From Petrolisthes cinctipes (taxonomy: Eukaryota > Arthropoda > Malacostraca > Decapoda > Porcellanidae): a stretch of 64,000 nucleotides of DNA. Every line of letters starts with the position of its first letter. Position 1 is the stretch's first letter. Below, piece by piece: positions 1 through 10,831 of the stretch. The notes beneath the pieces are model-generated. The model saw only the letters and a program-made list of their open reading frames with translations, searched no databases and was not told where the DNA came from. The translations under genes and the position numbers were made by a program. Location of the stretch: assembly GCA_033782935.1 (NCBI GenBank), contig JAWQEG010002472.1, positions 38,501-102,500 of the forward strand, read 5' to 3'.

Positions 1-566
1 TACATTTTATGTTCCGTTTCCTTATAATTTGGGTAACAAGCGTTTGCTTTAGCCTCTTGTCGTAGGCTATATCTGGAAACAGAACTGATGCTAACTAAAT
101 ATCCAATCAACTGACTACCAAGCTATACATAAAGGCCTTGTAGCCCAATGAGGTTATAGACGTGGTTGTGTGTTGTATAAAAATAACAAAATACTGTAGA
201 AAAAAGACGATACAAAAAAAAAAAAACTCAAGCATAGTCATTCCATTAATTATCCCTTTATTTGATGTTTATGCAATATTAATGCAAATGCGTGTAGTTT
301 TGTACAAGGGCTTGCAACACTTATTGGGAAATTTAGCCGTATAAAATAAGAGACAGGGACGTATAGCGCCGCTCGCAGGTCACTAATCCCTTGATCCTCT
401 GTGCGTAATAAAAAGATTAAAACAACTAAATGAAGAACTTGTAGGATACTGAGAAGAGCAGGTAAAAAATAGACTGGCGGCAGAGAACGTGGATGTGGGT
501 ATAGAAGGTGAGGGGAGGGAGGGAGTAAGGGAGTGATGAGGGATGGGGGCCCAGCTAAACCGTACG
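1..566. other. no gene seen; upstream flank of the first gene
   Basis: AT-rich DNA with an A-run near 215. The only long frames here are antisense and low complexity. A purine-rich stretch (about 480-550) lies just upstream of the TATA box of the next gene and may belong to its promoter. Confidence 0.6.
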
Positions 567-575
567 TATATAAAG
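567..575 (+). promoter_or_regulatory. TATA box (TATATAAAG) of the repeat-protein gene
   Basis: A consensus TATATAAAG lies 59 bases before the ATG at 626. Transcription would be expected about 30 bases downstream, near 595-600, leaving a short leader of about 25-30 bases. That arrangement is usual for arthropod cuticular protein genes. The start site itself is inferred. Confidence 0.7.
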
Positions 576-625
576 CGGGGATGGAGAAGGAGTCGTACTT
601 GTCCCTCACTCACTGGCAATACACG

Positions 626-1325
626 ATGATGTCCTGTTGGGTGAGTATCTTATTCCCTCGATCGCTTTCCTTGCTGACACTATATTTATAACTGCCATTT
701 CGTTTTGTTGCCTTGCTTGGTTGGTTTATTTTGTTTTCTTAATCAGTGTAAAAAAATCGGGTAACAACTAATGCACACGAGAGTACTGTTTTGTTATTTC
801 AGTTCTTAAGATTCATGCAAATTGTTCAGTCTCATATTCTTCTGATGCAGATCAATTGCTCGTGACTGTACATAAAATGGAGGTTTATCACTATTTCAGG
901 TTGTTTTTGGTGGGTTACTGGTAGTGGCTCAGGCCTTCCCTCAGGCCCACCCTGGTCCAGCCCACCCAGGTCCTGCTCACCCAGGTCCCGCTCACCCCGG
1001 ACCAGCCCACCCAGCTCCTGCACATGTTAGTCCCAATCATCTTACCTTGGCCGCCCACGTCAGCCCACATGCACCTACCCACGGCGCCCACCCTGGTCCA
1101 GCCCACGTCAGTCCTAACTTCCCAACGCTGGCCGCCCACCCTGGCCCAGCCCACGTCAGTCCTAACTTCCCAACACTGGCCGCCCACCCTGGCCCAGCCC
1201 ACGTCAGTCCTAACTTCCCAACACTGGCCGCCCACGTCAGCCCCCTCGCCCCCAACCAAGGTGCTCACCCTCTGCCCCCTGGTGTTGACCCTTCATGTGC
1301 TGGAAAGTATCCGTTCTGTGACTAA
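626..1325 (+). CDS. secreted His/Pro-rich repeat protein, cuticular-type
   Basis: Two exons, 626-640 and 900-1325, give 146 residues. Exon 1 holds five codons (MMSCW) and ends at a GTGAGT donor. Exon 2 follows TATTTCAG in phase 0 and continues VVFGGLLVVAQA, so the intron splits a signal peptide, a known habit of arthropod cuticle genes. The mature part starts near FPQA and has four HPGPA units, then three 16-residue repeats beginning HPGPAHVSPN. It ends GVDPSCAGKYPFCD and stop, with its only two mature-region cysteines. This end resembles the Cys-Pro-Tyr-Pro-Phe-Cys type motif of the CPCFC cuticular family, but the cysteines are six residues apart instead of five and there is one copy only. 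A role in extracellular matrix or cuticle is inferred. No chitin-binding Rebers-Riddiford domain is present. The second of two adjacent ATGs could also serve as start. Confidence 0.72.
1089..1232 (+). repeat. three 48-bp tandem coding repeats
   Basis: Units at 1089, 1137 and 1185, each 48 bases, almost identical, each encoding a 16-residue block beginning HPGPAHVSPN. They keep the reading frame, so copy-number change would alter protein length without a frameshift. Confidence 0.85.
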
Positions 1326-3182
1326 AAGATGCTAACACCACTAGACGGATATTCCTAAATATATAGTAATACTATTATGAAGAAAGAACAGCATATTTTC
1401 ATTTCTGTCATTGCTCTCTGACTGAATGTTCTTAGGGTATAATATACATGTACGTATGTGTCAAAAACATGGGTTGTGACTTTACCATTATGTTATACTG
1501 TATAGTGAATGGGAAGGACCGCACATATTATAATTTACTCTTTAGAGGCATAAACCTCTTTTGTACTTAGATGATTATAATGGCTGCAGAGAATCATACT
1601 CAACATTTCGTAATGAAAATAATAATTTAAAATTGAATTCTTTCCACCGGACGAAGTGAAGTGTGATGATGGAATATAAATTTTAAGGAATAACCGGATG
1701 TGTTGTTGACAACATTGTATAAATGGTTTGTAAATTATTTTCGGAACTGACTCTATTCCCAATGCATGTATGTGTTTAATAATATACAAATATACTTGAA
1801 TTTTCATCATAAAGTGTATTTTTCCCTCATTGCTGAATGTACTGTACAGTACATTATTAGTACTGAATTTAATGTTCTGTTTTCGGATTCATGGTGGTGA
1901 GGTTTGGTACTCTCGGCTAGTCATTATGAGGTTCTGTAATTACAGATAAACACCAGCAGCCTGGCTGCCCATTCATAACTCCAATCCTGATGTGTTTGCA
2001 AAGTTGAAATAATGGACTCATGTGTCCAGGGAAACAAAATTACCCATATAATATGACCATAGGCCTATACTGTATATTTCCATAAAATCTAATTTCATTA
2101 ATTAATGTTCTTCGAGTACCAGGCACCTATACAAGGCCATTATGCACTCACTTTCCAATATATTTCCCACACAATCTCTAATGTTGCGGACTATTAATTT
2201 AATGCACAATCTCTACTGTTACGATCGAGTTACTGGAGGGCAGAAGTAAAGGAGCGAGCGAACATTTCCCTTAACTGTGCAGGCACCAGACTGACTCGGG
2301 GTGGAGCCAAGGGAGGGGCACTTGACCTTGGCATTTGTCGGGTGGGTTCGGGAGGAGGATCAACACGTTCTAAAAGAGAAAAAAAAAAAAAAAAAAAAAA
2401 AAAATGGGAGGTGAGCTTAAAGGTACTTCCGATTCCACCGACTGTGCCAAACTACAGATTATCCAGCTAAGGTCTATATTGTAATCCGATTTTGTAGGAC
2501 TCAGTCGTCATCGGTTTGGTAAAATAAAAAAAATATCTTACCGTCCTTGATACGTGTGTGTAGAGGCACATGGCCAAAGGGTGTGTCACATAGGAATAAT
2601 GAAAAAGTGAACGAACTGAATGACACGCGAACTATATGAAGAAATTATTGCTATTTATATAAGAGGAAAAGGTTGAATAGCTGGAATCGGCCACAATATC
2701 GTAAGACATGGATTCTTGTTGGTATAACTGGATATTCATTGATGACAATATGTTACAATACATAGACTTTAAATTATATTCCATTTCTAATCGTGATCGT
2801 GGAAGATTTCTTATTTTATTGTCCTCATTTTATTCTTACAATCTACTGCAATGTTATTTGATTACTGTATTTGCGTTATCTTTATAAGTATAAACACGAA
2901 GGAAATAACTGAGTCAACTATGGCAGTTGAGTGAGTGACAATCAATCCTTCAAATAAAAAAATAATTATATTCTATTATCCTTGGACCTCATTGGTTTTC
3001 GTTCGTGTGAGGTAACAACACATTCACTTAACGGTAAATTGCCTTCCCCATGACCTTTTCCCATATTTATGATAATACATCTTTACCGCTTCCTGGTTCT
3101 AGTAGGTTACGTATATCAGGAAGGAGGTGTCCTCACCAAGGTGATATGTAGTTACCCCCAATAATCTTGCAATACCTTAGAA
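1326..3182. other. intergenic; A26 tract at 2379-2404
   Basis: No open frame with protein character. The only clear structure is a 26-base A tract at 2379-2404, preceded by a GC-richer segment (about 2240-2378). This could be the tail of an old retroposed sequence, but no source gene or target-site duplication was recognised. Confidence 0.55.
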
Positions 3183-3312
3183 TGAAGACAGGTGGGATGG
3201 AGTAGGGGAGGTGGGGTGGAGTAGGGGAGGTGGGGTGGAGTACGGGAGGTGAGGAGGAGTAGATGAGGCGAGTAAGCAGAGGGGTGGAGTAGGTAGGCAG
3301 GAGGGGTGGATA
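3183..3312. repeat. purine-rich minisatellite
   Basis: Imperfect tandem units of the type GGTGGGGTGGAGTAGGGGA on the plus strand. Antisense frames through it are low complexity and not credible genes. Confidence 0.75.
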
Positions 3313-3582
3313 GGAAGTGGATGGCCTTGTCACCACTGGTCATAAAATAACCTTATATATCAGGTGACTGGTCCTGTTACCACTTCTCGTTCACACTTTT
3401 CTTTATGGTCAATTCACAAGTTATGTAACTAACTCGTTCATGCTGTCTCCATCTCCAGTTTCTCGGGGTCTAAAGAGTTAAAGAGAGCTACCCTACTGAA
3501 CATTCCAATGTATATCACGACACAGAAATTTACCTGCGGTTTATAATTAATCGACTGTGGTACAGTTTAAAAAAGGTTGGTA

Positions 3583-3665
3583 AGAATTACTGCGCAAGAG
3601 AGTACTGTTCTTTAACTCTATTAATATCTGTTCTTCAGATTCACTCAACTTGTTTAGTCTCATTG
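3583..3665 (+). other. diverged copy of intron 1 of the repeat-protein gene
   Basis: This stretch aligns by eye with about 765-840, the 3' half of the intron of the gene at 626-1325: both contain GAGAGTACTGTT, then a T-rich part, AGATTCA or similar, and TTTAGTCTCAT or TCAGTCTCAT. No matching second exon follows. It looks like the remnant of a local duplication of that gene, or less likely a dispersed repeat. Confidence 0.4.
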
Positions 3666-3980
3666 AAAAATGAAAGTGGCTGGGGATAAAGGGGCACCAA
3701 AACCCTTAACGTACTGCCTACATCACTGCAGCAATAACCCACTATGGGGTAAAGACATTATGAAGGCAGTGATTCAATTGCTATTGATAGTGAAGATGTT
3801 TGGTGGAGGTGAAATTTCCAAAGTGTACTATACTGTACTCATATCATGATCTACAATGACTACAAAAGTATTTAGTGTGTGGGGAAACCAGACTTTCTAT
3901 TGAGCACAAATGGTGAGTGGCCACATACATGAGGTTTATTCTTTCCATTTTTCAGTGAGTTTGTTTCTCTTATAGCAAAC

Positions 3981-4367
3981 ATGGTAATTAAACTGTACAT
4001 CACTACCATTTCTTGCAACCAGTTGGTCAAGAAACATCAGCAGAGGGCATTTCATATCCTGAAATGCAAAAATATCCCCTTTATCACAGTTGATATTTCT
4101 GAACCCAGCAAGGAGGATGCCAAATACTACATGAAACAAAATGCCAAGACCAGAGGAAATAACAAAGTACCCTTCGCTCCATAGATATTCAATGATGCAG
4201 AGTATTGTGGAGACTTTGAGGACCTAGACACAGCTAATGACACAGACTCACTGGTATATTTCCTGAAACTATAATAATAGAGGAGAAAAAGGAGGGTTTC
4301 AAAATGGGAAGCACCGATTGATGATATCTTTCCTCAGACACAAAGTATGGAAGAACAGCAAGAGTGA
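3981..4367 (+). pseudogene. SH3BGRL-family pseudogene, intronless
   Basis: The frame from ATG 3981 opens MVIKLYITTISCNQLVKK and continues through NIPFITVDISEPSKEDAKYY, matching the thioredoxin-fold SH3BGRL/Sh3beta family. At 4182-4184 a TAG interrupts it exactly where the family has the Gln of the conserved Pro-Pro-Gln before the 'FND.EYCGD' segment. The same frame then resumes IFNDAEYCGDFEDLDTAND and ends FLKL and stop. A frameshifted acidic tail (APIDDIFPQTQ) can be followed to a TGA at 4365-4367, matching the acidic C-tail of invertebrate members. The whole coding span is uninterrupted by introns, so a processed retrocopy is most likely. No clear poly(A) or target duplication was found. 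Confidence 0.8.
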
Positions 4368-5817
4368 CTAATTAAGTAATTAGTGGGGTGTCAGCTTACC
4401 AGAAAAGTGAAGGTTTGGCAGTATTGAAAACATTTATAAATTAAGAGGCTTCCTTCCCACCGGCATTGAATTTTTCACTGTGCCTAGCTGGACAACAAAT
4501 ACATGCACCAAGACTCCAATCATGGACAGGATTCAAACCTGCAGTGCACACCCCTGGTCAATAAATGTGTATCAAAGCCTATATCTCAGCCACATTGGAT
4601 ACATAGTACTACATGAAAAATATAAGGTGGTGAAAACCTAAAGTGGATAGTTAACCATTCTGTCTATGGTATATTCTACTTTCAGAATAACGAGAGTTGC
4701 CAAACCCAAGTCTAAAACTAATGAATTTCACTATATGACTTTCTCATTACAATTCCAACCCAGTTTAAGGTGAAATCTTCACGTGATGGGTTTGTCATAA
4801 GTTGTCACTAGACCTACTGTATGGAGAGTTAAGAAAATATCTGTGGCCAGAGACAAAATTGATGTCATCATATAATGTTCAAAGAAGTGGAAGAGAGCAG
4901 TTATCTTCACAACTCAGAATGGCTGAAGATTCATCTCCATTACCCCAAATAGCTGGAGATTCATTTTCATTACCCTCACCCTCACCTGCTTAGCCTTTTA
5001 TTATCAGCCAAGTTAAATTGTGCTTACTGTGTTACCCATAAACTAACCTTTGACATCTTCCTTGCTTAATACATGCTTAGTTTGCAATCTGAGTCGAGGT
5101 TGAGAGGCATCATGCCAACACCATACTTCATCATACTTCAACCATACTTGCACGTACTATACAATGCCCTTCCAGCTGAGAGGTATCATGTTTTCAAGAC
5201 AGTCTGAAAGGGTATTAAAACATCAATTTCAAACCTATGATCAGTGGTACCTAGGCAGTGCAAGCAAAAATCAACATCCACAAACTAACTCCAACCTTAC
5301 GCTACAACAAATCTCTTGCAGTTCCGCAAACAGTCTTGTTTCACAATTTGCACTATAAAAGGGACAACAACAAGGGTAAATTACTTGGAAATGTACTAAT
5401 CCACTATAATTACTGTCTACAGATCTTTATTTACCAGTACAGTACTCTATCCTGGTTACCTACAGGAGGTACAGTACATGAAAAGTTTGGAAACTGTAGT
5501 ACGGACTAAATGGCATCTATATATACTGTATATACAGTACATATATATATATATATATATTTGCATTCACGGAAGTATTTTCACACTTATTAAAATGTTC
5601 ATTTACAACAAATTTGTCACATACTAACTCACACTTCCACTATTACAGAGGTTTTGGATTGCAGATGTGCCCAGTACAGTACTGTCTATGATATAGTGAA
5701 AGCAATAGTGTTGTTTAATGCCAGTCTTTTCCACCAACCTATAATACGAAGTCTTCTGTCAAAACTTTCAAATCTTAATAATGCTTCTGTTGCCGTCACT
5801 ATATACACACACTATCC
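4368..5817. other. intergenic; possible 3' UTR remains and a TA microsatellite
   Basis: Directly after the SH3BGRL pseudogene the DNA has no coding character and may include its former 3' UTR. A B-box-like ATTCAAACCTG lies near 4540. A short (AT)n repeat lies at about 5540-5560. Nothing else could be supported. Confidence 0.45.
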
Positions 5818-6278
5818 CTAAGTTTCCATATCACCATAACCCATTTTCTTTTCCCAAAACTTAATCTGCAACATGGCAAGATTCAAGTTAGCTTCATGCT
5901 GTGCTCTTTGCCAATCATGAGATTCACACTGTTGCTGGTATCTCTCTTGCAAAAACTTTCTTTCTAATCGTAAATTTTCTATAGATAATTGAGCCTGCTG
6001 CATTTGCATTTGTGCTAGGAGAATGTCCTCATCACACAACTGATCCATTTTCTGTTTTCTAGTTCTCCGAGATGGGCCAATATTTGGGGGTAGCTCTGCC
6101 ACTGGTTTTTCATAGTAGGTACTCTGTTCACAGTTTTGGGATGTGTCTGAAGAGGATGACTGTCCAGTCTGAAAGCTGTCCATCCTAACATGAGAATTTG
6201 TTGTTGATGATGTTTCTGGAATCATGCAGTCAGAAACCATGTCTGGAGGGGTTACCACACTCTTTACATCATCATCTG
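5818..6278 (-). CDS. C-terminal exon of a putative Myb/SANT-like protein
   Basis: On the minus strand an exon begins at 6278 after the acceptor TATTTTATTTCAG and runs to TAG at 5818, about 153 codons. It opens DDDVKSVVTPPDM, is Ser/Thr-rich, has a basic patch SRRTRKQKMDQ, then a Gln/Leu/Glu-rich stretch (ILLAQMQMQQAQLSIENL and on) expected to form a coiled coil, and ends MGYGDMET. This domain order (basic patch then coiled coil) is typical of the C-terminal half of MSANTD-like or transposon-derived Myb/SANT proteins. An N-terminal exon of that type lies upstream on the same strand at 10832-11097. The exon starts in phase 1 whereas the best donor of the upstream exon leaves phase 2, so a middle exon is missing from the model or the pairing is wrong. 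Confidence 0.5.
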
Positions 6279-6345
6279 AAATAAAATAATACCAGTACCG
6301 TAACCCATGAAGCACAATACAGTTAAGGTGGCAAACTGACACCAA

Positions 6346-8200
6346 CCCTCCCTATGCTATGCTTGGGAAGGATACCACTGCTACAAGTAGTCACCATCTT
6401 CACTAGCTATTAGGGAATGGGTGAAGATCAGATGTATGGTATACAGTACCATATACATCTTTACTAATGCTCAGATATCTGTTTGATAGATGTAATCATA
6501 CATAGCCTATTCACTATTATTCATATCATACCGTATGTCTGTCTGGGAAAGGCCTTCACATTCACAACCCATACTTATTTACTACAGCTCACAGGGGCAA
6601 TGGATATAAGGGGACTACTCATGCATATCTGTCCCACTTAGGAAACCAAACGTGGGATCTCTCACTAAAAAATCAAGCAGGACCCCCTTATTCATTATGT
6701 ATTGTAACACCCCTATATATCTACTACAGTAGTTGTACTTGTGGGGAAGGGAGTAAAAGTTTTTGTTACCGGTTGTAGAAAATGGAACGAGGTAGTAGTG
6801 ATAGAGATAGAGAAAAATTTTCTGTGATAAAATCTACTGGTGGAACATGGAAGTTGCCATACAGAATACAGTATTGCTAATAATTTACGTGTTTGTATTT
6901 CATTTTCTATGATGCTATGTTTGTGCATGCTGTAGGCAATATTTTTGGTTATGTACATAATATCGAGTTCCTTGTATTTCAATGTATAGTTAAGAATGGT
7001 TGGGTGGAAATGAACTGTTTTAGTTACGGGTATATTGTGTTCTTTTCGGGTAAGTGTGAGAGGAGATACGTCTGTGTATGATTAATTTTCAAAAGGAGAC
7101 GAGCGTATACTGGTATTGTAGGTAGTGAACCTACTAAGTAATTGCTTTACTGTGTGCTGCTGATTAATATTAAAGATTACCAACCTCCTGAACTTACTTA
7201 GAAAGGATATTTCTGTAATAAGCAGCTGAAAATCATCAACGGAAACAGGAAATTATCACACATATGCACACAACCGGAACTAAGAGTGATGTTAACAACG
7301 CCGTAATATTATTGTTTTGTATTATTCGTGTGTACTTTATTAATCATAGGGAAGTTAGGATGTGTCACTTAAGTTGCATGGCTGAAATATGATTTACTTG
7401 TAATTATATGCACTGATTGAATTGACGAGAATAATTCATTTATATATTGAATAGTGGAAACTTGTTATTGGAGTCCGTTAGAGGGGGTGTAAACGCTGGC
7501 CAGAGCTCGGTTTGAAGCTCTACCTCATAGCGCTTCCAACACCTGCTGGTAATGTGTAAAATTCACTCCTCCAATTCACTTTTGTATATTGCTTAAATAC
7601 CCTTTCATTATAAAACTGGAGTATGTTTTTGGAGTAAAATTACTTAAATTAAGTGTTCTTATATTACTGATATCAGAGGGCATTAATTTTGTGAATGTTT
7701 GTTTCTTTTCATATTGATAACGCTTCCAAAGCCCGCTGGTACAGGTCGGTGTCTGAGTCACTTTCTGTAACTCTGGGATAGACAGGAATAATCATACAAG
7801 GACGGTGTCATTTCCTTTTTGGGAGTAGAATTCTCCGTTTTACCGAGAGTAGAGGTAATTCCCACCTCATGAGACTTATTTCTAATCACAATTGAGCATT
7901 GACCATATTCCTGCTGTACTGTTACCCGTCAATTTTTGAGTCCCCTGTAGGAACCATACCACATGGTAACTCATTTCTGGAGTGATAAAATATTAGGATC
8001 ATTCAGTGTAGGGAAAATAAATTGTTAATTAATGGAAGGGTTGAGTTTAATTATCATTATTATTTTATTTCTGTATTAAAAATGGGAGGGATATAAGTAT
8101 ATTACAATTTTCTTTTGGTGAATTTAATATATGTGTCTTTCGTTCCTGCTGACTATGTTTCTTTTTACTGTATCACATAAACCCCTCAATTTGTAACCTG
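6346..8200. other. putative intron of the Myb/SANT gene; no other gene seen
   Basis: AT-rich, no supported coding segment. A 23-base motif ending GCTGGTA occurs twice, near 7529 and 7719, each time in the context GCTTCCAA. A missing middle exon of the Myb/SANT gene could lie here, but I could not identify it. Confidence 0.4.
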
Positions 8201-8204
8201 CCTG

Positions 8205-8823
8205 TGCTTTTGTTCACCGGACCTATAAAACAACACCAACTACACTACATGGCAGAACACCCACACATGCCAAGGAACATCAAAACAACACCCAGTACAC
8301 AATACCATACACAAATACTATCATCGCTTACACCCTGCCCACCCCAAACCAGTATCCAGAAACATATCCATATTCAAATCACTCACAAATCCATCCAAAC
8401 ATTGAAGAATAACATTCAGCTGCATGCATGACCTCCTGACATCCACCCATCTGAATCCTCCCTTCCCCGTGAGGACAGAATCCACCTGGCCAGGCTGTGA
8501 TGTGGCCACCACCCGGCCCTTCTGTCATATAAGAAGAAGCTGGATGGAGCTATTGTGGATGCCTGTCCAGGATGCAACACAGCACCCCATTCTACTAACC
8601 ACATTATGAAAGACTGCAATGCACACAACCACACTCACCAACAGTACAACATACACTCTATTAAACACATTATGGAAGACTGCAATGTACACAACCACAC
8701 TTGCCAACAACACAACATACACCCTATGAGGGCACTTTGGGAAAGCCCGGCATAGGTCATGGCCTTCCTCAGGAGCTCAGGGCTGCTCGGCCAGACAGCT
8801 TGAGGAACAACAACAACAACTCA
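8205..8823 (+). mobile_element. LINE 3' end relic with zinc-knuckle and AAC tail
   Basis: One plus-strand frame, broken by stops, reads like the C-terminus of a non-LTR retrotransposon protein: ILSSLTPCPPQTSIQKHI, QTLKNNIQLHA, PREDRIHLARL, YKKKLDGAIVDACPGCNT, then HSTNHIMKDCNAHNH and finally ALWESPA, stop, VMAFLRSSGLL. The Cys-Pro-x-Cys, His-x3-His, Cys arrangement followed by a LW.SP..V..FL closing motif is characteristic of LINE C-termini. It ends with GAACAACAACAACAAC, a typical short-repeat LINE tail. Internal stops show it is dead. A 66-base tandem duplication sits inside the zinc-knuckle segment (8606-8671 and 8672-8737, approximately). Confidence 0.75.
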
Positions 8824-9151
8824 CATGGATTTAAAACATTAAGTACAGCCTCCACCTCCGGAGTGATGGCTGAGTTGACAGAACGGCTGTCGTCTGATCC
8901 CTCACGTACAGTACGGTCACTGAAATGACCAAATTGTATTACAAAAACTTATTTTCATTGGATAAACACATTAATTTGGAGTGATTATGGTATCTGCACT
9001 AAATAAATACAGTAATCATGACAATTCAAAAAAACAACACAAATGGATGGAGGCAGGATTCCACAGTTTATCTCCCATGACAATATCAAAAGCCATACAA
9101 AGGTAAATGAATGGTGCAGCTGGCAGCAAAAATTCACATCCATCTCATGTT
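8824..9151. other. intergenic, nothing recognised
   Basis: No coding segment, repeat or splice-flanked exon that could be supported. Confidence 0.4.
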
Positions 9152-9220
9152 CAGTTGCGGCATATAGTCCTTGAGCAGACTTCCCCTTACACCCTGGTCG
9201 AGGATTATGTACCGCGACTG
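9152..9220. mobile_element. 69-bp CAGT foldback element, copy 1
   Basis: The left arm CAGTTGCGGCATATAGTCCT is the inverted complement, with a few changes, of the right arm ending ACCGCGACTG. A second copy lies at 46913-46981 with the same arms and the same core (GTGTAA with CAGGGTG). The termini CAGT and the flanking TA at the right end fit a Tc1/mariner-type miniature element. The left flanking TA has been lost. Confidence 0.7.
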
Positions 9221-9279
9221 TACAGTACTCAATATTGCTAATACGACTAGATAGTTACGGTACATTTTGAACCAGTTTT

Positions 9280-9410
9280 TGGATCGTATGCAAGAACATT
9301 CGTGGTGTATACGATGGTGTGGTACCAGTATGATGGCTCCATAGATAAACAAAGAGCCATCGTACCTGTACCACGCCATCATATGCACCACAAATGTTCT
9401 TGAATATGGC
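9280..9410. mobile_element. palindromic element, GTATGCAAGAAC family, copy 1
   Basis: The left half ATCGTATGCAAGAACATTCG is mirrored by the right half ending AATGTTCTTGAATATGGC. The arms also pair internally (GTATACGATGG with CCATCATATGC, and GGTACCAG with CCTGTACC). The same palindrome, diverged, lies at 46438-46559. Two independent copies make this an interspersed miniature transposon, not a chance hairpin. Confidence 0.7.
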
Positions 9411-9639
9411 ACAAATTTGCGTCCATCTCATGTACTCAACATTGCTAATAATACCAGATAGTTGCATTCTGAATCAGTTTTCATTCTAACAACATATATA
9501 ATTTACCACATGACAACTACAGTATATTTGTCATCTCTGCATTAATTAAAACTGTATTACAGCATCACTATTAATGGCTAATACATACACAGGTGGAAAT
9601 GAAGCCAACTTATGCTGCCGACTGTCCCATACAATCATG

Positions 9640-9735
9640 AACAATAGAGAAAACATTTGAGAAGGAGAACAATAGAGAATATTAGAGAAGGAGACCATAA
9701 GAGAAGGAGGACAATAGAGGAGGAGAATGTTAGCT
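9640..9735. repeat. purine-rich short tandem repeat
   Basis: Irregular units of the type GAGAAGGAGAACAATAGA repeated about five times. Confidence 0.6.
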
Positions 9736-9880
9736 TGTCTTTCATGTATTGTATCGTAGCCTATCACCCTATATCGGATTCCTGTGGAGTTTTTTGGTGC
9801 CCAGAAGTGAATGTATTGGATGTGTGGTGTATGTGTAGAAGTGTACATATGTGGTGTGAAGTGTACATGTGTACATGTGT

Positions 9881-10477
9881 GAAGTGAACCTTACTGTATA
9901 ATAGATATTTTACTGTCATTACCCACTATTTTGGACCATTCTAAGACACTTTTCTTCTATGGTTTTTCTTCCTCAAATGCCCCGTTTTCGAGATATGCCC
10001 CATTCCCAATACCCATAGAAACATGGGGGGCCCGATGGGAATCGGGGGTTGACGGGTGGGGGAAACACGCATTTTACTATTGTTCTGCTTTTATAATACA
10101 CTTCCTACCGTAATTTACGTCGTATACTATATATTATTCACCAATTTATTTCATTTCATTACAGTCTGCAGCAGTGTTGCCAGATCCGGCTGGGTCCCAG
10201 TATTTTACCCCTGTCATTTATTGTACTTTATCACGATTATTTCCCGGTAGTTTCCCCAGGTTAGGTCCCGGTAGTCTGATGCGGTCTTGGTTAGGTTAGG
10301 TTAGGTTAGGTCAGGTCAGGTAAGGTCAGGCTAATTTCAAAATGCCCCATTTGAATATGCCCTATCTTGGAAACGGGGCATTTGAGGAAGAAAAACCATA
10401 GAAGAAAAGTGTCTTAGAATGGTCCAAAATAGTGGGTAATGACAGTAAAATAGCTATTATACAGTAAGGTCCACTTC
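9881..10477. mobile_element. 597-bp element with about 115-bp terminal inverted repeats
   Basis: The left arm from 9881 (GAAGTGAACCTTACTGTATA, then through TTTTGGACCATTCTAAGACA and TTCCTCAAATGCCCCGTTTT) is mirrored by the right arm ending at 10477 (…ACAGTAAGGTCCACTTC). The arms are about 115 bases each and highly similar. No coding frame lies between, so it is non-autonomous. The interior holds (TTAGG)4. Both sides are the same GTGAAGTGTACATGTGT-type minisatellite, so the element seems to have inserted into that array. Confidence 0.8.
10291..10320 (+). repeat. (TTAGG)4(TCAGG)2 interstitial telomere-like repeat
   Basis: Four perfect TTAGG units followed by two TCAGG units, inside the long-TIR element. 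TTAGG is the arthropod telomere unit. Its short length and position inside a transposon argue against a telomere here. Confidence 0.85.
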
Positions 10478-10497
10478 TGTACCTTTACCAGTGTAAG

Positions 10498-10800
10498 TAT
10501 GTGGTGTGAAGTGTACGTGTGTGCTGTGAAGTGTATATGTGTGCTGTGAAGTGTACGTATGTGCTGTGAAGTGTATGTGTGTGCTGTGTAGTGTATGTGT
10601 GTGCTGTGAAGAGGACGTGTGTGGTGTGAAGTGTACATGTGTGCTGTGTAGTGTATATGTGTGCTGTGAAGTGTACATGTTTGCTGTGAAGAGGACGTGT
10701 GTGGTGTGAAGTGTACATGTGTGCTGTGAAGTGTACATGTTTGCTGTGTAGTGTACATGTTTGCTGTGAAGTGTACATATGTGCTGTGTAGTGTACATGT
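10498..10800. repeat. 20-bp minisatellite (GTGTGCTGTGAAGTGTACAT type)
   Basis: About fifteen imperfect 20-base units. Antisense frames reading 'MYTSQHTYTLHS'-type repeats are products of this array and not genes. The same motif occurs at 9830-9880, on the other side of the long-TIR element. Confidence 0.9.
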
Positions 10801-10831
10801 AAACTATACTGTCTAATACTTTCTAACCAAC

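Noticed and set aside
10291..10320. Telomere
   Set aside because: Only four TTAGG units, inside a transposon-like element and with genes on both sides.
10414..10798. His/Thr/Tyr-rich antisense frames
   Set aside because: Translations of a 20-bp minisatellite in three frames.
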